A DNA stretch of 9,230 nt from Trebonia sp. (GCA_030038035.1 JASHPP010000535.1:1-9230); one strand, 5' to 3'. Shown: positions 1-5,373, counted from the stretch's first letter. Numbers and translations are program-made. Notes: generated from the letters alone by a model not told the origin.

Positions 1-35
1 GTGCATGCCGGGGCCCGTTAAGGCTTTGCCAGCTC

Positions 36-42
36 AGGAGGG
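36..42 (+). promoter_or_regulatory. Ribosome binding site AGGAGGG
   Basis: This near-perfect Shine-Dalgarno sequence lies 9 nt upstream of the ATG at 52. It selects that frame over the overlapping +strand open frame that begins at 45. Confidence 0.8.
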
Positions 43-51
43 CGTTGGCAG

Positions 52-1068
52 ATGAGCCTGGTAATCGTTCTCGCTGCCGCCGTGGCGGTATGCGTGCTGG
101 CGGCCGCGGGTTACCTCGGCCGCCGAGCGGTCGCGCGTTCGGCGCGGGTGCTGGCGGGCGGCGTCCAGCGGATGCTGTTCGGGGTCGCTACCCTGGCCGG
201 ACGGGTCTGGCGGCTCGCAGCGGCCGCGTGGCTGGGTGCGAAGGCGCGGCTTGGCCGGCTTGGCCGATTTGGCGGGCTTGGCGGGCTTGGCCGGCTTGGC
301 GGGCTTGGCCGGCTTGGCCGCGGGCGCACCGGGCGGCGGTTGCCTGTCCGCCCGAGCGACATCCAGAGCAGCGCGCGTCCCCTGCGGAACACGCCACGCG
401 CCCTGCTGAACGCGATACGCCGGGATATCGCGGCTGGCCAGGAGGACAACAAGTTCATCGCGCTGGCCACCAGCGGGGATGTGCTCCCCAGGCGGCTGCT
501 CGTGGAGTTCGCGGGCCAGCAGGCGCGCGTCATGGCCAGCAACCAGCGCAGCCTGCTTTACCTTGCGGCGCGTTTCACGGACACCGCGGCCGGGAGGTTC
601 TTCGCGGAGCTAGCCGAAACCTCCAGGCATGCGGCAGACATGCTGGGCCTCTTCGTGGAAGCCGCGGGGGCGCGCCGGGCTGAGCTGCGCTCGTCCGAAC
701 CGCTGGCCGGCTGCCAGGCCTACCCGGCATATGTCTCATGGCTGTCGCTCAACGCCTCGGCCGAAGACGCCGCGCTCGCGCTGGCGGCGAGCCTCGGGAC
801 ATGGGGTGACAACTTCGCCGCCATGGGGCAGGGTCTTCGGGAGAACCCTGCGTTCAGGATTTCCGGAGCGGGTGAGCGGGCCACCGCGTTCTTCGACATC
901 TTCGGCGTCCCGGGGACGCACCTGGAGAACCTTGCTCTGTCCGTGGTGCGGGAAGCGCAGGAAGCGGGCCGCAAACCGGTCCACGCGCTTGGCTATGCGC
1001 GACTGCTGACCGCCTACCAGGCAATGTTCTGGAACGCGCTAGCCGAGCGCGCCGAAGCTCCCGGCTGA
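52..1068 (+). CDS. Membrane-anchored protein with TenA/heme-oxygenase-like C-terminal domain
   Basis: Predicted 338 aa. Residues 2-21 form a hydrophobic N-terminal segment (membrane anchor or uncleaved signal), and residues 36-62 are a second moderately hydrophobic stretch. Residues 67-91 are a Leu-Gly-Arg repeat encoded by 9-bp DNA repeats. From about residue 115 onward the all-helical sequence resembles the TenA/Thi-4/PqqC (heme-oxygenase-like) fold: a YPAYVSWL segment at 224-231, a W-containing helix near 251, and a C-terminal AYQAMFWNAL (321-330) matching the TenA 'YE..FW' signature. The catalytic Glu of TenA (E205 in B. subtilis) is Gln323 here, and I see no counterpart of the TenA active-site Cys, so thiaminase activity is unlikely. 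The ATG start follows AGGAGGG at 36-42 with a 9-nt spacer. It is convergent with the membrane-protein operon. Fold assignment is inference from motif resemblance; the function is unknown. Confidence 0.75.
   Translation: MSLVIVLAAAVAVCVLAAAGYLGRRAVARSARVLAGGVQRMLFGVATLAGRVWRLAAAAWLGAKARLGRLGRFGGLGGLGRLGGLGRLGRGRTGRRLPVRPSDIQSSARPLRNTPRALLNAIRRDIAAGQEDNKFIALATSGDVLPRRLLVEFAGQQARVMASNQRSLLYLAARFTDTAAGRFFAELAETSRHAADMLGLFVEAAGARRAELRSSEPLAGCQAYPAYVSWLSLNASAEDAALALAASLGTWGDNFAAMGQGLRENPAFRISGAGERATAFFDIFGVPGTHLENLALSVVREAQEAGRKPVHALGYARLLTAYQAMFWNALAERAEAPG
250..321 (+). repeat. Eight tandem 9-bp units (consensus CTTGGCSGG)
   Basis: Eight consecutive 9-bp units vary only at a few positions (for example cttggccgg, cttggcggg, tttggcggg). 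They lie in frame in the TenA-like gene and encode the alternating Leu-Gly-Arg/Gly stretch between the membrane anchor and the helical domain. Copy number could change by slippage without breaking the frame. Confidence 0.9.
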
Positions 1069-1098
1069 GCGGCCACGCGGCCAGGGACGGCTCAGCCG
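1062..1098. terminator. Bidirectional stem-loop spanning two convergent stop codons
   Basis: CGGCTGAGC at 1062-1070 and GCTCAGCCG at 1090-1098 are perfect 9-bp inverted repeats. A small nested GGCC-ACGC-GGCC hairpin lies at 1071-1082. The left arm holds the TGA of the + strand gene (1066-1068), and the right arm holds the complement of the TGA of the - strand gene (1092-1094). There is no U-tract, as is common for actinobacterial terminators. The position between convergent genes supports a shared terminator; this is inference from structure and place. Confidence 0.6.
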
Positions 1099-1760
1099 TC
1101 CGAAAGCGGCGCCTCAATTGCCTTGCGGAGGAGCGTCAGTTCGGTCTGAACGGCGGTGGCGGCGAGGTTCACCCGGCGGTTGTATGACCGCATCCGGGTG
1201 AGGGTGGCTGCGCGGGCCTGCTGGGCGGTGAGGGTAGCGAGGGCCTGGTCGGCGCGGATCACGGCGTTGGCTATCACGGTGAGCTGGGGGGTGAAGGTGA
1301 CCGCGGCGATGGGCACGGCGGTGCCGTTGGAGGCGGCGCTGGTGATCAGCGCCAGCGCCCTGGCCCTGTTCTGGGGGGTGAAGGTGACCGCGGCCAGGCT
1401 GGTGTCGAACGCCTGCTCGGTCGCCACCTCGGCGGTCAGGGCCGCCTCGGCCGCAATCAGGTTGTGCCCTTCGCTGGCGGTGTAGGCGGCCGTGTCGGCT
1501 TCCAGCAGCCTGGCGGCCGGGTTGACGAGCCCGTCGTACTGGCTGACCAGCATCTGCTGGGTGGTGCACGGCAGGCCGGAGATGAACAGGGCGGGCTCGC
1601 AGCCGGCGGCAAGGGCGGCGGCGGCGTGCCGGCCGGCGGCGCCGGTGGCGTAGATCAGGCCGGCGATCACCAAGATCGCGGCCAGCGGGGAGATGATCAT
1701 CAAGATGACCCGGCCGGCCGCGGTGTCGTCCCGGCCGGGTGCGGCGTAGGTGTGGCTCAT
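1092..1760 (-). CDS. Single-pass membrane protein of unknown function, helical extracytoplasmic domain
   Basis: Predicted 222 aa. A short polar N-terminus is followed by one transmembrane helix at about residues 17-39 and then a long Ala-rich helical region, probably outside the cell. Two cysteines (C54 and C65, ten residues between them) lie just after the membrane helix and could form a disulfide. The motif AAVTFTPQ occurs twice, at 123-130 and 152-159, in a 29-residue internal repeat. The rest looks like long amphipathic helices ending near an Arg-rich segment (189-196). The ATG has a GAAGGG-type ribosome site at 1766-1771. It is the last gene of the four-gene fdxA set, 30 bp after the MsrQ-like gene. 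I do not recognise the family. Real coding is supported by operon spacing, ribosome site and TM topology; the function is not assigned. Confidence 0.8.
   Translation of the reverse strand: MSHTYAAPGRDDTAAGRVILMIISPLAAILVIAGLIYATGAAGRHAAAALAAGCEPALFISGLPCTTQQMLVSQYDGLVNPAARLLEADTAAYTASEGHNLIAAEAALTAEVATEQAFDTSLAAVTFTPQNRARALALITSAASNGTAVPIAAVTFTPQLTVIANAVIRADQALATLTAQQARAATLTRMRSYNRRVNLAATAVQTELTLLRKAIEAPLSDG
1284..1394 (-). repeat. Two perfect 24-bp direct copies, 87 bp apart
   Basis: The 24-bp stretch beginning CTGGGGGGTGAAGG occurs identically at 1284-1307 and 1371-1394. The 87-bp offset is 29 codons, so both copies are read in the same frame and encode the AAVTFTPQ motif. This points to internal duplication of a 29-residue helical unit in the 222-aa membrane protein. 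Confidence 0.9.
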
Positions 1761-1790
1761 CGGATCCCTTCGCGGAAGGCGGTCGTCGCG

Positions 1791-2798
1791 TTATTCGGCG
1801 CTGGGGGTCTCGCGGAAGGAGTCGATTCCCTTGAAGACCTCCTCATTGATGATGAAGATGAAGGCGAATATGAACAGCGCGAAGATCGGCCCGATGGTGA
1901 CCCAGACCAGCCAGTTCCGGCCTTCTTTCTGCCGGGCGGCGATCCACCGCTTGACCGGCGGCAGCCGCAGGGTGAGCAGGAACAGGCTGCACGCCGAGTA
2001 CTGGTAGAACCGCTGGTGGAAGATCGGGTCGCCGTCACCGGGGAAGCCGGAGCCGTTGGACCCGCTCTGGAACCCCAGTCCCTCCAGCAGCATCAGGTGG
2101 AAGGCGAGCAGCCCCCAGATGACATACGTGAGCCAGTGCAGCCGCTTCCAGTACTTGCCGAGCTTGCGCTGCGCCCACGGGTTGCCGGTCAGCAGCAGCG
2201 GGATGACCAGCAGCACCATGGTGAACCCCACGAGCTCGAAAACGTGCCCGGCCAGCCGGCCGAACACGCCCCCGGCGAAGGTATCGGTGATCCCCGCGGC
2301 GGTCGCGTCCCCGATGCCGCAGCACGCCATCATGATCCCGTACCAGCGGCGCAGCCCGACGAACCAGCGCTGCCCGGTCAGCGTGACCAGCGGAGTGACG
2401 AGCAGGCACAAGAACAGGCACAGCTCGGCGCCGGTGCCCAGGGTGTCGTCGACCGAGACCGAGAAGGTGTTGTTGTTCAGCGTGACCAGCGCGGGCAGCA
2501 TGAAGAACAGCGGGGCCACCGCGGGGATGCCGAGCAGGATGAGCGCGACCGCCTTCCGCTTGATCCGCGAGCCGCCGAACTTGAAAGTCACCTCCATCCA
2601 CTCGTCCAGACGGCTCTTATCCGCCCGCTGCTGCGGCTGATGGTCATCCGCCGGCTTCGCCACCTCCCTGCGTGTGCCTATGGCATCGGCAGGGGATAGA
2701 TCTGGCTCGTAGGTCGCTGGGCCGCCATATGGGGCCGGTTGGTAGTTATACGACGCGAACTCTCCGCCTGTCCTTCTTCCGACAGGGCTCCTGGCCAT
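1791..2798 (-). CDS. MsrQ/ferric-reductase-like heme b transmembrane protein
   Basis: Predicted 335 aa. Residues 1-80 are a polar Tyr/Pro-rich cytoplasmic tail, followed by six or seven TM helices at about 83-105, 123-141, 152-171, 184-204, 219-240, 263-280 and 297-317. The core aligns well with E. coli MsrQ/YedZ (recalled from memory): TGAELCLFLCLLVTPL at 122-137, a RRWYG turn at 150-154, NPWAQRKLGKYWKRLH at 206-221 and FH at 233-234. His221 and His234 correspond to MsrQ heme ligands H151 and H164; the position of H91 is Asp164. MsrQ family proteins carry electrons through the membrane with b heme. Residues after about 290 are an extra TM segment not found in MsrQ. The start was placed at 2798, not at an ATG further upstream, because AAGGAG (2807-2812) precedes it with 8 nt and the longer frame would overlap the preceding gene. 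No msrP neighbour is seen. Confidence 0.85.
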   Translation of the reverse strand: MARSPVGRRTGGEFASYNYQPAPYGGPATYEPDLSPADAIGTRREVAKPADDHQPQQRADKSRLDEWMEVTFKFGGSRIKRKAVALILLGIPAVAPLFFMLPALVTLNNNTFSVSVDDTLGTGAELCLFLCLLVTPLVTLTGQRWFVGLRRWYGIMMACCGIGDATAAGITDTFAGGVFGRLAGHVFELVGFTMVLLVIPLLLTGNPWAQRKLGKYWKRLHWLTYVIWGLLAFHLMLLEGLGFQSGSNGSGFPGDGDPIFHQRFYQYSACSLFLLTLRLPPVKRWIAARQKEGRNWLVWVTIGPIFALFIFAFIFIINEEVFKGIDSFRETPSAE

Positions 2799-2806
2799 CG
2801 TGACTT

Positions 2807-2812
2807 CTCCTT
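2807..2812 (-). promoter_or_regulatory. Ribosome binding site deciding the start of the MsrQ-like gene
   Basis: AAGGAG on the - strand lies 8 nt before the ATG at 2798. The open frame extends another 55 codons upstream but would overlap the 3' end of the preceding gene and would add an Arg-rich stretch unlike any membrane protein start. The site therefore supports the shorter 335-aa product. Confidence 0.8.
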
Positions 2813-2829
2813 CCTGTCCCCGCTGCTTG

Positions 2830-4590
2830 CTATTGACCCTTGTGTACGGTGACGACCGTGTGGTGCGGGCGCGGCTGTACCTTGACGTGGCTGGGCGTTG
2901 GCTTGGGTGCGTCCGGCTGGCCCGGGCCCTGATCTTCTTGAAGGCCGCCAGCCCCTGTCTCACCGACCCCGACCGCCCGGAAGACGAAGAAGTCGAATCC
3001 GTGCAGATGTATCTCCGTGACGCCCGCGACGACGGCCACCAGGAACAGGCCAGATGTCGCGATCACGGCGAAGCGAAAGGCGGAAGCCTGCCGACCCTGC
3101 CCGGACGCGGGCCTCTTGGCCGACCGTGCTCCGGGCTTCCCGGCTGGCTGTGCCGCGGGCCTCCCCGCTGGCCGTGCCACGGGTCTCTCTGCTGGCCGTG
3201 CCACGGGTCTCTCGATCGGCTTTTCCGCGGGCACCGGATCCGGCCCTGTCTTCGGTCGCGCGGACGGGCTTACCGCCGGGCCCACCGCCGGCCGCTCGGC
3301 CGGCGGTGTCCGTGGCAGAGCCGGGCTGGGGAGAGTGCTCGAGATGCGCGCGGCGAACTCATTGAGCTCGGTCTGCATCGACATGACCGCCGCGCGCACT
3401 TCGGCAGCTTCGATTTCAGCCGCCTCGCGCACCGCGGCAGCCTGCACAGCCGCCTGCTGCCTGATCTGGTCGGCTTCTAGCTCGGCAGCTTCCCGTATTT
3501 CCGTAGCTTCGTGGGCAACTTGCCGTGTGACCATCGCGGCCCGGAAGGAGGCCTGCTGCGTTATCGCGGCGGCCTCGTTGTCAGCAACCGACAAGATCCT
3601 GGCCGCCATGGAGAGCGAATCCCCGTTCCGTGGCTCCATGGCCCCCCGGCGGGGGGGATAACCCTGCAGGCCTTGCCCATCCCGTCTCGCTGGCGCCCTT
3701 TCCGCACTGCGGGCTCCCCTGCTGCCGGCCTGCTCCCATCCGGGCCTGGGGGCGTCGGCGACAATGACCTCCGGCCGCCTGCCGCTGGGGCGCGCTCCGG
3801 TGCCGTAAGGGCCGGTGCCGCGGCCGCCGTAGCCGCGGTCGTCGCTGCCGTTGCCGTTGCCGTAGCCGCTGCCGTTGCCGTAGCCGCGGCCGTTGCTGAC
3901 GTAGCCGCTGGCGTAATCGCCACGGCCGTCATGGCCGTTGCCGTAGCCGGGGTCGTTCCCGTCGTAGGTGTTGCTGTAGCCGAGCTCGTTCCTCCCGTGG
4001 CCGTTCCCGTTGCTGTAGCCACGGCCATTGCCGCCATAGCCGTTGGTGTAGCCGCGGTCGCTCCCGCCATAGCCGTTGGTGTAGCCGCCTCGGCCGGCGT
4101 CGCCGTAGGCACGGTCGTCCCCTCCGTAGCCGCTACCGCCGTAGGGCTGGGCGGACGGGTTCGCTGCACTGGTTGGCCGCGCGGGCCCGCGTTGCGGTCT
4201 GCCCGCTGCGCGGGGGGGCACGGCCGGCATCGGGCCGGACGGGTGGGCGGATCCCCCGGGCACGGCCGGCATCGGGCCCGACGGATGGGCCGATCCCCCC
4301 GGCATGGCCGGGATGGGGCCGGACGGGTGGCCCGATCGCCAGGGCATGGCCGGCATCGGGCCGGACGGGTGGGCCGATCCCCCAGGTATTCCCTGCCGCG
4401 GCAGTGCGGTCTGGCCGGGGTAGTCCTGACGTGCCGGATCCCGCGGCCCCGGACGCCGGCCGGGGGGCCCGCCGCCCGGTCGCACGCGCGGGTCGGTGGC
4501 AGGGGGGGACTCGCGTCCGGCGGTCCTGGGGACGCTCGTTGTGTCCCGGGACTTCCGGCCCCTCTGCACCTCATACTCGAGAGGCTTCAT
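2830..4590 (-). CDS. Modular low-complexity / coiled-coil / single-TM protein, function unknown
   Basis: Predicted 586 aa. In order: a charged N-terminus (1-60); four 14-residue repeats with core HPSGPMPA (74-123); a Gly/Tyr/Asn-rich, prion-like stretch (150-262); a long Ala/Glu-rich coiled coil (about 325-418) with repeated REAAE motifs; a Pro/Arg/Ala-rich segment with a repeated ERPVARPA-type unit (430-495); one TM helix (about 506-524); then an HLHGFDFFVFR segment (528-538), VGVGETG, and a Pro/His-rich tail. The large N-terminal part is probably cytoplasmic and the short tail outside. I do not recognise a catalytic domain. The architecture resembles a membrane-tethered scaffold or polymerising protein (inference). 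AGGAAGGT at 4597-4604 sits 6 nt before the ATG. It lies 63 bp after fdxA and 31 bp before the MsrQ-like gene, so the three are likely co-transcribed. Antisense frames of similar length are composition artefacts. Confidence 0.8.
   Translation of the reverse strand: MKPLEYEVQRGRKSRDTTSVPRTAGRESPPATDPRVRPGGGPPGRRPGPRDPARQDYPGQTALPRQGIPGGSAHPSGPMPAMPWRSGHPSGPIPAMPGGSAHPSGPMPAVPGGSAHPSGPMPAVPPRAAGRPQRGPARPTSAANPSAQPYGGSGYGGDDRAYGDAGRGGYTNGYGGSDRGYTNGYGGNGRGYSNGNGHGRNELGYSNTYDGNDPGYGNGHDGRGDYASGYVSNGRGYGNGSGYGNGNGSDDRGYGGRGTGPYGTGARPSGRRPEVIVADAPRPGWEQAGSRGARSAERAPARRDGQGLQGYPPRRGAMEPRNGDSLSMAARILSVADNEAAAITQQASFRAAMVTRQVAHEATEIREAAELEADQIRQQAAVQAAAVREAAEIEAAEVRAAVMSMQTELNEFAARISSTLPSPALPRTPPAERPAVGPAVSPSARPKTGPDPVPAEKPIERPVARPAERPVARPAGRPAAQPAGKPGARSAKRPASGQGRQASAFRFAVIATSGLFLVAVVAGVTEIHLHGFDFFVFRAVGVGETGAGGLQEDQGPGQPDAPKPTPSHVKVQPRPHHTVVTVHKGQ
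3143..3214 (-). repeat. Three 24-bp tandem units in the Pro-rich segment
   Basis: Units at 3143-3166, 3167-3190 and 3191-3214; the last two match for 23 of 24 bases and the first is diverged. Each encodes eight residues of the ERPVARPA type in the proline-rich linker just before the TM helix of the 586-aa protein. Confidence 0.85.
3805..4143 (-). repeat. Degenerate Gly/Tyr/Asn-rich coding repeat
   Basis: This stretch encodes residues 150-262 of the 586-aa protein. RGYTNGYGG-like units recur many times with variable spacing, and Gly, Tyr, Asn, Ser and Asp dominate. The composition resembles eukaryotic prion-like, phase-separating domains. Confidence 0.8.
4219..4386 (-). repeat. Four tandem 42-bp units
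   Basis: Four consecutive 42-bp copies start at 4219, 4261, 4303 and 4345. The third is the most diverged. They are in frame and each encodes a 14-residue unit with core HPSGP(M/I)PA followed by a Gly/Pro linker. The length, a multiple of three, allows copy-number change without frameshift. Confidence 0.95.
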
Positions 4591-4653
4591 CAGCCCACCT
4601 TCCTGTGCGCGGTCCCAGGGAACCGGTCAGCCTTGCGGCGAGAATCGGGTGTC

Positions 4654-4971
4654 CTATCGCTGGGGCGGCAGCGAGGCCACGAGCGGGTGATCCTTGCGGA
4701 TCTTGCCGACCCGCGACGCGCCACCCGGTGAGCCGAGATCCGCGAAGAATTCGACGTTGACCGAGTAGAAGCGCCTCCACTGGGGGGGAACGTCAGCCTC
4801 GAAAGAGATCGCCTGGACTGGGCAGACCGGCTCGCACGCGCCGCAGTCCACGCACTCGTCCGGGTGAATGTAGAGCATGCGCTCGCCCTCGTAGATGCAG
4901 TCGACGGGGCACTCGTCGATGCAGGTCTTGTCGAGCAGGTCGACGCAGGGCAGCGCAATGACGTAGGTCAT
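4654..4971 (-). CDS. fdxA: Seven-iron ferredoxin (3Fe-4S/4Fe-4S), FdxA type
   Basis: Predicted 105 aa, the usual length for actinobacterial FdxA. Cysteines fit the Azotobacter ferredoxin I pattern: C9, C17 and C50 for the 3Fe-4S cluster, and C21, C40, C43 and C46 for the 4Fe-4S cluster; C25 is the extra cysteine common in this family. CIDECPVDCIYEG (17-29), HPDECVDCGACEPVCP (36-51) and the NVEFF..LGSPGGA region (72-85) are hallmark segments. It is a soluble cytoplasmic one-electron carrier that commonly serves oxidoreductases and cytochromes P450. Here it is the first gene of a set with two single-TM proteins and an MsrQ-like heme protein, suggesting it feeds electrons to the membrane (inference). 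The ribosome site is weak (AGAGAG-like, near 4979-4988), but the conserved MTYVI start supports the ATG at 4971. Confidence 0.96.
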   Translation of the reverse strand: MTYVIALPCVDLLDKTCIDECPVDCIYEGERMLYIHPDECVDCGACEPVCPVQAISFEADVPPQWRRFYSVNVEFFADLGSPGGASRVGKIRKDHPLVASLPPQR

Positions 4972-5131
4972 GTGGGAACTCTCTCTCTTGTCAGACTGGG
5001 CACGAACGAAAGGCCTGAAAGTAGAATTCGAGTAAAATTAAAAGGAAATGATATGGAGGGGTCAGGTCCAGGTCCCTGATCCTTGTGGACCACACCAGCC
5101 TCCAGCAACGGAACTAAGCAACTAATGAAGC

Positions 5132-5152
5132 ATTTCTCCCGGTGGGAGAAGT
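5132..5152. promoter_or_regulatory. Perfect hairpin in the fdxA leader
   Basis: TTCTCCC (5134-5140), loop GGT, GGGAGAA (5144-5150) is a perfect 7-bp inverted repeat, extended by one G-T and one A-T pair to 5132-5152. It has no T-tract on either side. It lies about 160 nt upstream of fdxA and could be a leader-RNA hairpin, an operator or a weak terminator. The structure is seen; the role is not known. Confidence 0.5.
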
Positions 5153-5178
5153 TCCAGCCTGTTCCCTCGCTCAGCAGC

Positions 5179-5184
5179 AATATA
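5179..5184 (-). promoter_or_regulatory. Candidate -10 box (TATATT) for the fdxA operon
   Basis: TATATT on the - strand is a good match to a sigma-A -10 element in an otherwise GC-rich stretch. No clear -35 match is found 16-18 bp upstream. If used, the fdxA leader would be about 200 nt. A second, weaker candidate is TACTTT in the AT-rich patch nearer the gene. This is a tentative call. Confidence 0.3.
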
Positions 5185-5193
5185 GGCCACGTG

Positions 5194-5220
5194 GGTAACC
5201 GTCGGATAGGAACGGCTACC
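5194..5220. promoter_or_regulatory. Imperfect inverted repeat, possible operator
   Basis: GGTAACCGT (5194-5202) and ACGGCTACC (5212-5220) are inverted repeats with 8 of 9 positions paired and a 9-nt spacer. The element lies immediately upstream of the TATATT box on the - strand, where a transcription regulator could bind. No known regulator motif is recognised. Confidence 0.4.
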
Positions 5221-5340
5221 TACTGGGGGACGGAAACCCCTTAGGGGGGGTAAAATGCCAGGTCAGAGGCATCTGTCGCATTCCGTGTTCCGGCCGCGAT
5301 CGATGGCAGTGCGTATCTCGGGGAGATCACAGCGTGAATA

Positions 5341-5359
5341 GCGGGGCTCATCAGCCCGC
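5341..5359. terminator. GC-rich hairpin, possible terminator
   Basis: GCGGGGCT (5341-5348) pairs with AGCCCGC (5353-5359), with one bulged G and a CATC loop. There is no T-tract. It lies about 200 bp beyond the stop of the PNPOx-like gene and before the fdxA leader, so it could separate the two transcription units. The role is uncertain. Confidence 0.35.
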
Positions 5360-5373
5360 AGTGCGACTTAGCC

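Larger units (their letters stand above)
4972..5373. other. Leader/intergenic region upstream of fdxA, no credible gene
   Basis: No convincing coding sequence is seen. It holds an unusually AT-rich patch (about 5017-5055) for this genome, a purine-rich ribosome-site area next to fdxA, a hairpin (5132-5152), a - strand TATATT box (5179-5184), an inverted repeat (5194-5220), a CCCC-TTA-GGGG element (5237-5250) and a GC-rich hairpin (5341-5359). It is the probable promoter and leader region of the fdxA operon. A short - strand frame at 4968-5180 that touches fdxA by ATGA lacks actinobacterial codon bias. Confidence 0.6.

Noticed and set aside
1464..2699. 411-codon + strand open frame
   Set aside because: It is antisense to the 222-aa and MsrQ-like genes. 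Its Asp/Gln/Arg-rich translation is typical of a mirror frame in GC-rich DNA, and the - strand proteins have clear TM topology and family motifs.
2799..2963. 55-codon N-terminal extension of the MsrQ-like gene
   Set aside because: It overlaps the preceding gene, has no ribosome site and is Arg/Ser-rich. A strong site supports the start at 2798.
4219..4386. CRISPR-like array
   Set aside because: The units abut with no unique spacers, are in frame with the gene, and are 42 bp with coding substitutions, so this is a protein repeat.
3561..4574. 337-codon - strand frame inside the 586-aa gene
   Set aside because: It is a frameshifted shadow. The main frame alone contains the coiled coil, TM helix and well-placed start.
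3511..4731. Long + strand frame (406 codons) rich in Ala and Val
   Set aside because: It is the antisense reading of the Gly/Tyr/Asn repeat, giving a long Ala-Val run. It has no ribosome site and extends into fdxA.
5062..5079. Short repeat of AGGTCC with TCAGG/CCTGA arms as an operator or riboswitch
   Set aside because: The arms are only 5 bp and no known riboswitch consensus could be matched.
4968..5180. 70-codon - strand frame whose stop overlaps the fdxA start as ATGA
   Set aside because: The codons lack GC-rich third positions, the product has no recognisable motif, no ribosome site precedes its ATG, and it covers the leader hairpin and AT-rich patch.
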